The notes beneath the pieces were generated by a model, which was given only the letters and a program-made list of their open reading frames with translations, was not told the DNA's origin and did no database searches. This document shows positions 22,370-31,737 of a DNA stretch of 64,000 nucleotides, one piece after another. Where the stretch lies: NCBI GenBank assembly GCA_036001245.1, contig DASYUL010000049.1, positions 62,001 through 126,000 of the forward strand, in the 5' to 3' direction. Made by a program: the position numbers and the translations under genes. How positions within the stretch are numbered: position 1 is the first letter of the stretch; every line of letters begins with the position of its first letter. This stretch comes from Gp7-AA6 sp036001245. Its GTDB lineage: Bacteria; Acidobacteriota; Thermoanaerobaculia; UBA5066; Gp7-AA6.

Positions 22370-23427
22370 AGAACTCTCTCCGTTCGACGCTCCTCGATTG
22401 GTTCCGCCGGGAGAAGCGCGAGCTTCCCTGGCGCGGCTCGGCCGACCCCTATCGGATTTGGGTATCCGAAGTCCTGCTCCAGCAGACGACTGTCTCCGCG
22501 GTGCGGAAACGGTACGACACGTTCCTGCGGCGGTTTCCCGACGTCGAGTCGCTCGCGCAGGCGACCGAGGAAGAGGTTCTCGCGGCGTGGTCGGGGCTGG
22601 GCTATTACGCGCGGGCGCGCAACCTGCGGCTCGCCGCGCGGGCGATCGTCGGCGAGCACGGCGGCGTGATTCCTCGCGCTCCCTCGCATCTGGCGCGGCT
22701 GCCCGGATTCGGGGAGTACATGGCGGCCGCGGTCGCCTCCCTCGCATTCGGCGCACGGGTGCCGGCGGCGGAGGCGAACGTCGACCGCGTCCTCGCGCGG
22801 GTCTTCGCTCTTCCCGGACTCGCGGGATCGGGGCAGCTGCGCAGGCGGGTGCTCGCCCGGGCGGCGGATCTTCTCCCCGAGCGCCGTCCGGGAGATTTGA
22901 CCGCGGCGCTCATGGACCTCGGCCAGACGATCTGCACGCCGCGCCGCCCGGCCTGCCCCGTGTGCCCGATCGCGTCGCACTGTCGAGCGCGGCGCCGTGG
23001 CGATCCCGGACGCTTCCCGCGCCGGCGCGCGAAGCAGAGCGCCGTACGGCTCTCACTCGCGGCGGCCGTCGTTCAGACGAGCGGGCGCGTGCTCCTCGTC
23101 CGGCGACGCTCGAGCTGGCTCAACGACCTCTGGGAGTTCCCGTCGGCGGAGGGGGCGTCTGCCCCCGCGGCTCGCCGCCGCCTCGCCCGCCGCATCGGGG
23201 AGCTCGGGCTCGAGCTCGATTCCGCGAGGCCCATCGGGAGCGCCCGCCACACCGTCGTCAACCGACGGATCGAGATTTCCGTCTTCCGCGCTCGCCGGGG
23301 CAACGGCGACCGAGCTCCGGCTCGGGGGGCCGCCCGCTGGTTTCTGGCCCGAGAGCTCGATGACGCCGCCCTGCCGACCCTGACCCGCAAGATCGCAGCG
23401 GCCGGATTGCGACCGGGTTCCGGGTAA
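22330..23427 (+). CDS. mutY: A/G-specific adenine glycosylase (start codon unclear)
   Basis: Removes adenine mispaired with 8-oxoguanine in base-excision repair. Homology begins at STLLDWFRREKRELPWRG. Catalytic Glu is in WVSEVLLQQTT, the helix-hairpin-helix in LARLPGFGEYMAAAVASLAFG, catalytic Asp in EANVDRVLARVFAL, and the 4Fe-4S ligands in CTPRRPACPVCPIASHC. A C-terminal NUDIX-like domain (about 230-350) senses oxoG. No ATG, GTG or TTG exists in frame between the expected N-terminus and the previous gene's body. The coordinate given uses the in-frame CTG at 22330, and the true start could be another non-standard codon near 22366. It overlaps the BoxB-like gene. Confidence 0.88.
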   Translation: MDRAPRVSRAGDVENSLRSTLLDWFRREKRELPWRGSADPYRIWVSEVLLQQTTVSAVRKRYDTFLRRFPDVESLAQATEEEVLAAWSGLGYYARARNLRLAARAIVGEHGGVIPRAPSHLARLPGFGEYMAAAVASLAFGARVPAAEANVDRVLARVFALPGLAGSGQLRRRVLARAADLLPERRPGDLTAALMDLGQTICTPRRPACPVCPIASHCRARRRGDPGRFPRRRAKQSAVRLSLAAAVVQTSGRVLLVRRRSSWLNDLWEFPSAEGASAPAARRRLARRIGELGLELDSARPIGSARHTVVNRRIEISVFRARRGNGDRAPARGAARWFLARELDDAALPTLTRKIAAAGLRPGSG

Positions 23428-23450
23428 GATCCGCGCAGGGGATCGTCGAG

Positions 23451-24239
23451 ATGCGTATCGAGTGGAACGGCAGCCCCGCCGAGATCCGGGAGCTTGGCAG
23501 CGGGCCGGTGATCGTCCTCATCCACGGTTATCCGCTCGACGGGGCGATGTGGTCGGGCGTGGCCCGCGCGCTGGCCCCGAAGTTTCGCGTTTTGAAGCCC
23601 GACCTGCCCGGTCGCGGACACACCGAAGCCGCCGCACCCGAGACGATTGCGGGCTACGCCGACTTCGTCGAGGCTCTCCTCTCCGAGCTTCCGGGGCCGG
23701 TCGGCCTCGCGGGCTTCTCGTTCGGCGGGTACATCGCGCTCGAGCTCATGAAGCGGCGGCCGGAAAAAGTCCGGGCCCTCGCGCTCGTCGACACGCGGGC
23801 GTCGGCGGACGATCCGGCCGGAAAGGCCAAGCGCGACGAGACGATCGGTGCCGTGCGCGCAAACGGCCTCCGGCCCGTCGTCGAGTCGATGCCGGCGAAA
23901 CTTCTGTCTCCAGAATCGCTCGGCCGGCCGGACCTCGTCGAGCGCGTGCAACGGATGATCTCGCGCCAGAAGCCCGAAACGGTCGAGGCGGATCTGGCCG
24001 CCATGCGCGACCGGCCCGACTCGACCGGGTTCCTCCCCGAAATCGCAGTGCCGACGCTCGTCGTCGTCGGCGGTCAGGATGTTCTGACGCCACCCGCCGA
24101 CTCCGAGAAGATGGCCGCCGCGATCCCGGGCGCGCGGCTCGTGACCGTGCCCGGCGTGGGGCACCTCACGCCGATGGAGAGGCCGAAGGCGGTGTCACAG
24201 GTGTTGGAGGAGTTCTTCGCGGCCGCGCTGGCCGGCTGA
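23451..24239 (+). CDS. Alpha/beta hydrolase
   Basis: 262 residues with the full hydrolase set: oxyanion region VLIHGYPLDGAMW, nucleophile elbow GFSFGGY (Ser about 92), acid in GGQDVLTPP (about 206) and His in GVGHLTPMERP (about 233). It resembles esterase/3-oxoadipate enol-lactonase-like and BioH-like enzymes, but nothing in the context fixes the substrate. The ATG follows ATCGTCGAG; a TAAGAT is about 20 bases upstream. It converges on the histidine kinase gene. Confidence 0.85.
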   Translation: MRIEWNGSPAEIRELGSGPVIVLIHGYPLDGAMWSGVARALAPKFRVLKPDLPGRGHTEAAAPETIAGYADFVEALLSELPGPVGLAGFSFGGYIALELMKRRPEKVRALALVDTRASADDPAGKAKRDETIGAVRANGLRPVVESMPAKLLSPESLGRPDLVERVQRMISRQKPETVEADLAAMRDRPDSTGFLPEIAVPTLVVVGGQDVLTPPADSEKMAAAIPGARLVTVPGVGHLTPMERPKAVSQVLEEFFAAALAG

Positions 24240-24269
24240 AACCGCGGGTCGCCGCCTCGCGGTGGCGCT

Positions 24270-26753
24270 CTACAGTCCGCTCCGGCTCCGCTCGATTCTG
24301 ACGTCGCGTGAGCCCCGCTCGCCGTCGAGCATGTCCCGCACCTTCCGACTGAGCGTGTCCGGGCCGAAGGGCTTCTGGAGGAAGGACTGATTCGTAGCGA
24401 GCCGGCCGCTGCGCACGACCGCGTCGTCGGTATACCCGGAGATGAACAGCACCTTCATGTCCGGGCGCGAGAAGGCGAGACGGCGCGCGAGCTCTGGCCC
24501 GCTGACACCCGGCATGACGACGTCGGTGACCAGGAGATCGATGGGATCGCCCTCGTCCGCGGACAGGCGAACCGCTTCCTTCGCGGACGCGGCCTCGAGA
24601 ACCTTGTAGCCACTCTGCTCGAGGACGCGGAGCGCCAGTCCCCGGACAGGGGCTTCGTCCTCGACGAGCAGAATCGTTTCCGAACCGCGCGAGAACGCTG
24701 CCTCGCGAGCAGCCGGCGCGGCCTCTCCCGTCCCGGAAACGCGTGGTAGGTAGATCCGGAAGGTCGTTCCTTTCCCCGGTTCGCTTTCGGCTGCGATGTA
24801 GCCGCCGCTTTGCTTGACGATGCCATAGACGGTGGAGAGCCCGAGACCCGTACCCCTGCCTTGCTCTTTCGTCGTGAAGAACGGCTCGAAGATCCGGGAG
24901 AGCGTCTCGCGGTCCATGCCCTCCCCCGTGTCTCGGATCGACAAGCAGACGTAGGAGCCCGGCTTCAGCCCGGCGAGCGTGCGCGCCTGCACCCGGCTAA
25001 CGTCGCAGTTCCGGGTCTGGATCGTCAGCCGCCCGCCGCGCGGCATCGAGTCGCGCGCGTTGACGACGAGGTTCATCACGATCTGCTCGAGCTGTCCCGG
25101 GTCGGCCTTGACGCAGCCCGACGCGGAATCCAGAGAAAGCGTGAAGTCGATGTCTTCACCGATCAGTCGCCGGAGCATCTTCTCCGTGTCCCGCACGACG
25201 GAATCGACGTCGAGGACGACGGGCTGCAGGATCTGCTTGCGGCTGAACGCGAGCAGCTGGCGCGTGAGGTCCGCCGCGCGCTCCCCGGCCTTTCGAATCT
25301 GGTCGACCTCTTCTGCATGCGCACTCTCGCGACCGAGAGCCTGGCTCAGGAGATCGCTGTACCCCAGGATCGTCGTCAAAAGGTTGTTGAAGTCGTGAGC
25401 AACGCCGCCGGCGAGCAATCCGATCGCCTCCATCTTCTGCGACTGGCGCAGCTGAGCCTCCAGGCTCAAGCGGTCCGTGACGTCCCGATTCGCGCCCCGG
25501 AACCCGAGCACTTGACCGGCGGGTCCCTGGATGGGAACGGCGTTGCTCTCGAGCGAGCGATAGCTCCCGTCCTTGTGTCGGCAGCGGATCGGTAAAGCGG
25601 TCCAGCCGCTTTTCGTCGCCAGACTTTCGGCGAAAACCTCGCGCGCCCGGGAGGCATCGTCGGGATGGACGATTTGAAAGAAGTCTTCCCCCACCAGCTC
25701 CTCGGGCTCATATCCGAGCATCGCTTCCACGGTGCGGTTGCTGTAGTCGGTGCGTCCATCCGGCCCGGCCGACCAGATCCATTCGTTCGTGGCCTCCGCG
25801 ATCGAGCGGTATCGCTCCTCGCTCTCCCGCAGGGCGAGCTCCGCGCGCCGGCGCTCGAGGAACTGTCCGAGCTGGTTTCCAATGTCTTCGAGAGCCGTCA
25901 GCAGCCGCTCGTCGGCCGGTTGCGCTTCAGACGAGTAGAAGTCGAGGACGCCCAGGACTCTTTCACGGCTTCGGATCGGAAAGCCGCAGGCGCTCCGGAT
26001 CCCGTTCCGGCACGCGACGGGCGCACGCGGGTAGTTCGTGTCGAGCTCCACGTCCTCGATCCAGGCCGGTTTCCCGGACGCCCAGACCCTGCCGGGCATG
26101 CCGACGCCGAGAGGGAACGAGGTCTTGCGGGAGAGCTCTTCGAACTCCACGATCGAAACGTCTTCGCGGTGCCAGAAGGAGAAACACGACAGCGCCTGCT
26201 CCGTCGCATCGGTAAACCACAGCGCGCCGGCGAGGAAGCCGCCGGCTTCGCAGATCGCGCTCAAAACCGTTGGCACCGCCTCCTCCATGGTCATCGACTC
26301 GGACAGGCATCGAGTGACGGCGTGACGCATCGCCGCCCGCCGCTCCTGTCGGCGCCGCTCGGCTGTCGCCCGCGCGTCGGCGAGAGCGCGCTGCACCGAG
26401 GAGGCGAGACGCCCGAGCCGATCCTTCAAAACGTAGTCTGTCGCCCCGGCCTTCAGGGTCTCGATCGCCAGCTCCTCTCCCATCGTGCCCGACACGAAGA
26501 CGAAGGGAAGGTCGGGCCGCTTGCGCCGCGCGGCCGCGAGCGCCGTGATCCCGTCGAAGGAGGGGAGCGCGTAGTCGGAGAGGACGAGGTCGAAGCCATC
26601 CGAGTCGAGAGCCGCCTCGAACGCTTCCCGGGTGTCCACGTTGACGATCTCGCAACCGAAGCAGTCGTTCTCGAGCGCCTCGCGCACGAGCAGGGCATCG
26701 CCGGGATCGTCCTCGAGGTGCAGGACTCGGACGGACGGCGTGGTGTCTCTCAC
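24270..26753 (-). CDS. Hybrid sensor histidine kinase (REC-GAF-PAS-HisKA-HATPase-REC)
   Basis: 827 residues, no membrane segment, so probably cytoplasmic. Domains in order: receiver (about 7-125, phospho-Asp in FDLVLSDYALP); GAF (about 150-300); PAS (about 310-430, YEPEELVGEDFFQIVHPDD); HisKA with phospho-His in GGVAHDFNNLL; HATPase (NLVVNARDSM, DTGEGMD, GRGTGLGLSTVYG); and a C-terminal receiver (LLVTDVVMPGVSG). The HDFNNLL form is the HisKA class often fused to a receiver. The GTG start overlaps the upstream response regulator stop (GTGA), so the two are coupled. The ligand for GAF or PAS is unknown. Confidence 0.92.
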   Translation of the reverse strand: MRDTTPSVRVLHLEDDPGDALLVREALENDCFGCEIVNVDTREAFEAALDSDGFDLVLSDYALPSFDGITALAAARRKRPDLPFVFVSGTMGEELAIETLKAGATDYVLKDRLGRLASSVQRALADARATAERRRQERRAAMRHAVTRCLSESMTMEEAVPTVLSAICEAGGFLAGALWFTDATEQALSCFSFWHREDVSIVEFEELSRKTSFPLGVGMPGRVWASGKPAWIEDVELDTNYPRAPVACRNGIRSACGFPIRSRERVLGVLDFYSSEAQPADERLLTALEDIGNQLGQFLERRRAELALRESEERYRSIAEATNEWIWSAGPDGRTDYSNRTVEAMLGYEPEELVGEDFFQIVHPDDASRAREVFAESLATKSGWTALPIRCRHKDGSYRSLESNAVPIQGPAGQVLGFRGANRDVTDRLSLEAQLRQSQKMEAIGLLAGGVAHDFNNLLTTILGYSDLLSQALGRESAHAEEVDQIRKAGERAADLTRQLLAFSRKQILQPVVLDVDSVVRDTEKMLRRLIGEDIDFTLSLDSASGCVKADPGQLEQIVMNLVVNARDSMPRGGRLTIQTRNCDVSRVQARTLAGLKPGSYVCLSIRDTGEGMDRETLSRIFEPFFTTKEQGRGTGLGLSTVYGIVKQSGGYIAAESEPGKGTTFRIYLPRVSGTGEAAPAAREAAFSRGSETILLVEDEAPVRGLALRVLEQSGYKVLEAASAKEAVRLSADEGDPIDLLVTDVVMPGVSGPELARRLAFSRPDMKVLFISGYTDDAVVRSGRLATNQSFLQKPFGPDTLSRKVRDMLDGERGSRDVRIERSRSGL

Positions 26754-27211
26754 TCCGACCCGAGAGGAAGGGATCCCGCCGGAACCTCGTTGATCACGGC
26801 CCAGAAACCCCCGATCTGGTGGACCGCGTCCTGGAAGGCGTCGAAGTCCACCGGCTTGACGACGTAGCCGTTGACGCCGAGCTTGTAGCTTTCGAGCAGG
26901 TCCCGCTCTTCCCGCGAGGACGTCAAAACGACGACCGGGATGGACGACAGCCTCGGGTCCGACTTCATCTGCTCGAGTACCTCGAAGCCGTCGACTTTGG
27001 GCATCTTCAGGTCGAGCAGCACGCACGCGGGGGTCCCGTCGGGGCGCCCGACGAACTGGCCGCGCCCGTACAGGTAGTCGAGGGCTTCTTCGCCGTCGCG
27101 CAGGTGCAGGATCTCGTTGGCCAGGCGGTGCGCAGAGAGCGCCTCGATCGTCAACTCCGCGTCGTTGCTGCTGTCCTCGACGAGAAGAATCTTTCGAATC
27201 TGCGTGATCAT
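26750..27211 (-). CDS. Single-domain response regulator (Rcp1/CheY-like)
   Basis: 153 residues, a receiver only. The acidic pair is in ILLVEDSSNDAELT, the phospho-Asp in CVLLDLKMPKVDGFEVL (about 68), Thr in VVVLTSSREERD and Lys in NGYVVKPVDF. The insertion after helix 1 and the long C-terminal extension match Rcp1-type regulators that partner phytochrome-like kinases. The kinase just upstream at 27291 has that architecture, so it is the likely phosphodonor. It is coupled by GTGA overlap to the hybrid kinase. Confidence 0.92.
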   Translation of the reverse strand: MITQIRKILLVEDSSNDAELTIEALSAHRLANEILHLRDGEEALDYLYGRGQFVGRPDGTPACVLLDLKMPKVDGFEVLEQMKSDPRLSSIPVVVLTSSREERDLLESYKLGVNGYVVKPVDFDAFQDAVHQIGGFWAVINEVPAGSLPLGSE

Positions 27212-27290
27212 GCGTGCCCCTCTTGAGAAAGCGGCAGAGAGAAGATCAAGCGCGGGACGGAATCCCGACGGGCGCGGGAGGGCATGCCCG

Positions 27291-28487
27291 TCACGCCGCG
27301 GATCCGGACGCGTGGGGAAGCGAAAAATAAAAGGTCGCGCCGCGGCCGACGACCCCTTCGGCCCACGTTCGCCCGCCGTGGCGGTCCACGATGCGGCGCA
27401 CGTTCGCGAGACCGATGCCGGTGCCTTCGAACTCCTCGGCTCTGTGGAGCCGTTGGAACACACCGAAAAGCCTCCCGACGTACTTCATGTCGAAACCGAC
27501 CCCGTTGTCGCGGACGAACAGGACGGCTTCGTCGGACTGCTCGCCCACGCAGCCAACCTCGATCTCGGCATGCACCCTTGCGCTGGTGTACTTCAAGGCG
27601 TTCGACAACAGATTCGCCAGGACCTGACGGATGAGCGCCGGATCCCCCTGGACGTCCGGAAGTCCGTCGATTCTCCACTCGATCTCGCGTCCCGAGGTCT
27701 CGGGCTCGAGCTCGCGCTTGACCTCCTCGGTGAGGGCTCGAAGATCGACGCGCTTCGACCGCATCGCGACCCGGCCCACCCGCGAAAAGGCCAGGAGGTC
27801 GTCGATCAGGATCCCCATGCGGCGAGCCGACTCCGAGATCACCCCGAGAAAGTGCTGGGACTTCTCGTCCACGCCGCCGGAGACGTTGCGCTGAAGCAGC
27901 AGATCGGCGAATCCCGTGATGTGGCGCAGAGGTGCCCGGAGGTCGTGAGAGACGGAATAGCTGAAGGCCTCCAGCTCCTGGTTCAGGCTCCCCAGCTCCT
28001 GAACGCGTTTCTGGAGCTCGGAATTGAGCTTCCCGATCTCCTCCTCGGATTTCTTGTTTTCGGTGACGTCCCGCGCGGCGGCATAGATCCGCTGCCGGTC
28101 AGGGTCGGAGCTGGCGTTCCAGAGCAGCCACCTGTAGGAACCGTCGGCGCTCACATAGCGGTTCAGGAAAGAAATCACCTCCGCCCCTTTGGAGAGGCTC
28201 GCGCCCGCTTCGAGGGTGGCGCGGCGGTCGTCGGGGTGGACGAACTCGAGGAAGGGCTTCGAGAGGAGCTGCTCGGTCGTCCAGCCGAGCATCCTTTGCC
28301 ACGCCGAGTTCAGCCGCTTGAAGTATCCGTCGTAGCCGGCAACGCACAACATGTCCAGCGACAGGTTGAAGAATCGCTGGATTTCTTCCTCCGCCCGCTC
28401 GCGCTTGGTGATGTCCGCTGAAATCGGGCCGATCTCCGAGGCAAGGCATTCCCCGAGGTACCCGCCTGCGTCATCGTCGTGTCTCAT
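27291..28487 (-). CDS. PAS sensor histidine kinase with truncated N-terminus
   Basis: 398 residues. The open frame begins with what looks like the end of a PAS domain (ISADITKRERAEEEI, preceded by an in-frame stop). One complete PAS domain follows (about 35-155, LGWTTEQLLSKPFLEFVHPDD...RDVTENK), then a coiled stretch. HisKA has phospho-His in SYSVSHDLRAPLRH, and HATPase has NLLSNALKYT, DNGVGFD and GTGIGLANVRRIV. The core resembles bacteriophytochrome-type kinases that lack the chromophore module. An upstream sensory part may have been lost. It lies 79 bases before the response regulator, in the same direction. Confidence 0.88.
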   Translation of the reverse strand: MRHDDDAGGYLGECLASEIGPISADITKRERAEEEIQRFFNLSLDMLCVAGYDGYFKRLNSAWQRMLGWTTEQLLSKPFLEFVHPDDRRATLEAGASLSKGAEVISFLNRYVSADGSYRWLLWNASSDPDRQRIYAAARDVTENKKSEEEIGKLNSELQKRVQELGSLNQELEAFSYSVSHDLRAPLRHITGFADLLLQRNVSGGVDEKSQHFLGVISESARRMGILIDDLLAFSRVGRVAMRSKRVDLRALTEEVKRELEPETSGREIEWRIDGLPDVQGDPALIRQVLANLLSNALKYTSARVHAEIEVGCVGEQSDEAVLFVRDNGVGFDMKYVGRLFGVFQRLHRAEEFEGTGIGLANVRRIVDRHGGRTWAEGVVGRGATFYFSLPHASGSAA

Positions 28488-28817
28488 GGGGATCCGTTAT
28501 TCCGTTGAGAGCAACCGGTATGCCCCGGAAAGGAGAGACGGCGATGAGACGATGCTCGAGGCGCAAGTCTCTTGTTCACCTGGGCTTCAAAAGAGGGTGG
28601 CGCGCTCGAAGCGGCAGATTTCGGAAGGGACGCGCAAATTTAGGGCGGGACGAACGGCGCAATGTGACGCCGTTGGGTGCCGAGGTCGATCGGGAAACCG
28701 TGCGTTAAATCAAAGGCTTCGGGCAGGTTTCGTACGGTGCCCCGAAGCCGAACGACAGAAATCGACACGCTCGCAGGCCGAGAGTTCCAATCCGGGCGCC
28801 GGATTCTCAGCAGACCG
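28488..28817. other. 330-base gene-free stretch between kinase and receptor genes
   Basis: No convincing gene on either strand. The short open frames lack homology-like patterns. It contains the terminator of the receptor gene (28715-28749). Directly before the kinase start an in-frame TAA blocks a longer protein. The kinase promoter was not identified. Confidence 0.5.
28715..28749 (-). terminator. Terminator of the TonB-dependent receptor gene
   Basis: Inverted arms GGCTTCGGG and CCCGAAGCC enclose about 17 bases. On the minus strand they are followed by TTTGATTT. It lies about 70 bases past the receptor stop. Confidence 0.6.
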
Positions 28818-31667
28818 TCAGAACGAGATCCGAGCCCCCAATCGCAGGGACCGCGGCGCCTGCCTCAGAAACGCCTGCCCGTACCGCTCGTTGCACTTCG
28901 GCTCGTCGACGGCCGAGGAATTCGATCCGCAGACGTAGTCGGCGTCGGCAAACTCCGCGAAGTTGTACCGCTGGTCGAGCAGAATCGGACGCTGCACGTT
29001 CAGCAAGTTGAAGACGTCCGCGAGCAGGTTCACCGTCACCGGTCCGATGTGCAGCGGATAGCCTACGTGCACGTCGGCCTCGTAGTTGTCGGGGGTCCGG
29101 CCTTCCGCTCCGCGCCTCGTCAGGAAGAACTCGTAGCGTCCGTATGCGTCGGAGAACCCGTACCGTGTGACCGGCGTTCCGGTCCGGTAGTAGGCCGAGA
29201 CGCCGAGCGACAACCGGAAATCCGTAACCCAGACGGCGGAGATCTTGAACTGGTGACGCCGATCGTTCGAGAGCGGACCGCGGTTCGTGATCTCGTCGCG
29301 GTGCTGTCCGTCCGTGAAGAAGTCGTAGTAGTCGTACGCCGCCGAGATGTTCGGGTCCGGGCCGACGTTGGTGAAAGGCGCGACCTCCCCGTCGTAGTTC
29401 CCCTCGAGTTTCGACCAGAGGTAGGAAGCGATCGCCTGCCAGTTGTTTGAGAAACGCTTGGTGACGTCCAGCTGCACCCCGCGGAAGATCCGCTTGGGGT
29501 CGGGGGCAGGGAAGGTCGTCGCGTAATCGAGTGTGAAGACCTCCCGCATGATCCCTTCTCCCGGATTCCCGATGCAGTACGTCCCGTCGTCGACGCAGAG
29601 GAAGTCCTCGATGACCTGGCCGTAATCGCGATAGATGTACTTCAAGCCAACGGCCAGATCGGGGATGACCTCGCGCTCGGCGCCGACGAGAATCTCCCGG
29701 ACATACTGGTTCTCGAGGTCGGGGTCGGTCGGCTCGGTGAACCCGCCGAAGATCCCGCTCGGTGAATCGAGGATCGCGTCGGCCTGCGGATCCGGAACGA
29801 TCCCGGTCGGATCGAAGTTGTTCACTCTCGGCTGCCGCTCGAACGAGAACGAACGGATGACCAGGTCCATCGGGATTTCCTCGTAATAGAAGCCGAAAGA
29901 TCCGAAGACCTTCGTCTTCTTGTCCCGCCCGGGATTCCAGATCACCCCGAGCCGCGGCGCGAAGTCTTGATCGAGCGTGATCCGCGTCACGCCGGAGGCA
30001 TCGATGATCTCCTGCCGGTCCCACCGCACGCCGAGGTTCAACGTGAGCTCGGGGAGCACGTTCCAGCGGTCCTGCAGGTACGCCGTCCAGATCTCGTGCT
30101 CGGGGCTCGCGTTCAACTGAGAGAGCGGCGCGTTGAAGGGATCGTCCGTCGCGTTCGGGATCGTCCAGTAGAAGTGCTGGTAGATCGGCCGCGCAGCATT
30201 CGCCGGGTTCTCGAAGATCGTGACCTGCTGGCCGCCGGACATGCGCTTGGTGACTTCGGCGCTGTCCGTCTCGTACTCGACACCGCCCTTGATCTCATGG
30301 CTCCGGAGGAACCCCGTAGCGGAGACGAGGAAATGGTCCCGTTCGAAATTCTTCTTCTGGATCAACCCGAATCCGCCGGTCTGGAAGTTGTCTACGCGGG
30401 TGTCGATGTACTCGACCGTGTCGCCATCCGCGGTCGAGGGACCGATCGAGTTCCGCTCGTCGTGCCGCGCGCCCTGGGCCGATACCGCCAGAGACGATCC
30501 GAAGAGGCCGTCCCACCGAAGCGAGTAGTCTCGCCCTCCGTAGTCCTGCCGGCCGAGGAAAGTCGAGAACTCGCCGTTCAACGTGTGGTTTGCGTCGTTG
30601 ATCGCTCCGCTGTCGGTTCGCGGGTCCTGAATGAATGAAGCGACGAGCGTATGTCCAGGCGTGAAGCCCCACGTAAGCTTTCCGGATCCGAGGTTGCGGA
30701 CGCTCTTGGACTCGACCTCCTCCCCCTCGAAAGGGCCGGCCGTCAGGGCGTTCTGAACTTTGTGCGTCACGCGGTCGTACGCCGCAAAGAACCAGAGCCG
30801 GTCTTTCAAGATGTATCCGCCGACGTCTGCGCCCCAGTCGTCGCGCGTGAACCCGAGCGCGGTGCCCTGGAGCGTCTCGCCGACGCGCTTCCTATCGGCC
30901 TGAAGCGAGTCGTCGTCGTAGTATCCGAACAGGTCGCCGTGGAACTCGTTGCCGCCCGACTTGGTGATGACGTTGACGATTCCGCCGGTCGATCGCCCGT
31001 ACTCCGCCTCGTAGCCGCCCGTCTTGACGTCGACCTCCTGGATGAACTCGAAGTTCAACTCCTTGCCCTGGAGTCCGTACTCGACGTTCGTCGTGTTGAC
31101 ACCGTCGATCAGATAGGCGTTCTCCGCGCCGGAGGAGCCGTAGACCGTGATCGTCGCCTGGTCGATGTTGTTGTTGCTCGCGTCGGTCGAGACGCCCGGG
31201 ACGATCTGCACGACGGAGGAGTAGTTGCGCTCCGTCGGGAGGTTCTGGATCGCGCGCTGGCTGATGTTCGCGCCGATCGTCGGCGTCGTCGGGTCCACTA
31301 CGGGCACCTCGCCCGAGACGACGACCTCTTCGCGTGCCGTCGCGCGCAGCCGGAAGTCCGCCGTCACGTTGCGGTCGAGAAGGACCTGCACGGTTTGCTC
31401 CGCGCGCCCGAACTGGGGCAGAGATGCCGAGACCGTGTACGAGCCGGGAGGCAGGAGGGCGAGGCGGAACGAGCCGTCCGTGGCGGTCGCCACGATCTTC
31501 GTTCCCTGGAGGGCCGGGCCGCGCGCCTCGACGGTCGCGCCGGGCAGCGGCGCGCCCGTGTCGTCGGAAACCGTGCCGACGATCGAACCGGTCGTCTGAG
31601 CGAGCGATGCGGCGGAGAACAGGAGAAACGCGAGGACGGGAGAGAGGGCGGTCGAAGTTCGGCGCAC
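28818..31667 (-). CDS. TonB-dependent receptor with CarboxypepD regulatory-like domain (Oar-like)
   Basis: 949 residues, outer-membrane gated importer or adhesin. Signal peptide (VLAFLLFSAASLAQ), then a carboxypeptidase-regulatory-like domain (about 25-105, GSIVGTVSDDTGAPLPGATV). Plug domain (about 115-230) with NLPTERNYSSVVQIVPGV, DGVNTTNVEYG and GRSTGGIVNVITKSGGN. A long barrel ends SLRLGARISF with terminal Phe for BAM recognition. The start is GTG 31667 after GGAGGT; a longer frame to 31754 would cross the divergent promoter. Substrate unknown; Oar-like proteins are abundant in Acidobacteriota and Myxococcota. No TonB or ExbBD is in the window. Confidence 0.92.
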   Translation of the reverse strand: MRRTSTALSPVLAFLLFSAASLAQTTGSIVGTVSDDTGAPLPGATVEARGPALQGTKIVATATDGSFRLALLPPGSYTVSASLPQFGRAEQTVQVLLDRNVTADFRLRATAREEVVVSGEVPVVDPTTPTIGANISQRAIQNLPTERNYSSVVQIVPGVSTDASNNNIDQATITVYGSSGAENAYLIDGVNTTNVEYGLQGKELNFEFIQEVDVKTGGYEAEYGRSTGGIVNVITKSGGNEFHGDLFGYYDDDSLQADRKRVGETLQGTALGFTRDDWGADVGGYILKDRLWFFAAYDRVTHKVQNALTAGPFEGEEVESKSVRNLGSGKLTWGFTPGHTLVASFIQDPRTDSGAINDANHTLNGEFSTFLGRQDYGGRDYSLRWDGLFGSSLAVSAQGARHDERNSIGPSTADGDTVEYIDTRVDNFQTGGFGLIQKKNFERDHFLVSATGFLRSHEIKGGVEYETDSAEVTKRMSGGQQVTIFENPANAARPIYQHFYWTIPNATDDPFNAPLSQLNASPEHEIWTAYLQDRWNVLPELTLNLGVRWDRQEIIDASGVTRITLDQDFAPRLGVIWNPGRDKKTKVFGSFGFYYEEIPMDLVIRSFSFERQPRVNNFDPTGIVPDPQADAILDSPSGIFGGFTEPTDPDLENQYVREILVGAEREVIPDLAVGLKYIYRDYGQVIEDFLCVDDGTYCIGNPGEGIMREVFTLDYATTFPAPDPKRIFRGVQLDVTKRFSNNWQAIASYLWSKLEGNYDGEVAPFTNVGPDPNISAAYDYYDFFTDGQHRDEITNRGPLSNDRRHQFKISAVWVTDFRLSLGVSAYYRTGTPVTRYGFSDAYGRYEFFLTRRGAEGRTPDNYEADVHVGYPLHIGPVTVNLLADVFNLLNVQRPILLDQRYNFAEFADADYVCGSNSSAVDEPKCNERYGQAFLRQAPRSLRLGARISF

Positions 31668-31737
31668 GGAGACCTCCAGCTGTTGTTGCGGCGATCCTAG
31701 CCCATCGTTGCCTCGTGTGGTAAAGACCGCGACGCAA

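Noticed and set aside
24240..24263. Inverted repeat between hydrolase and hybrid kinase (ACCGCG/CGCGGT) as terminator
   Set aside because: No T-run on either strand and a GC-only stem; too weak to call.
28505..28708. 67-codon plus-strand frame between kinase and receptor genes
   Set aside because: Lys/Arg-rich but with no recognisable motif, no clear start signal and no relatives known to me; treated as intergenic.
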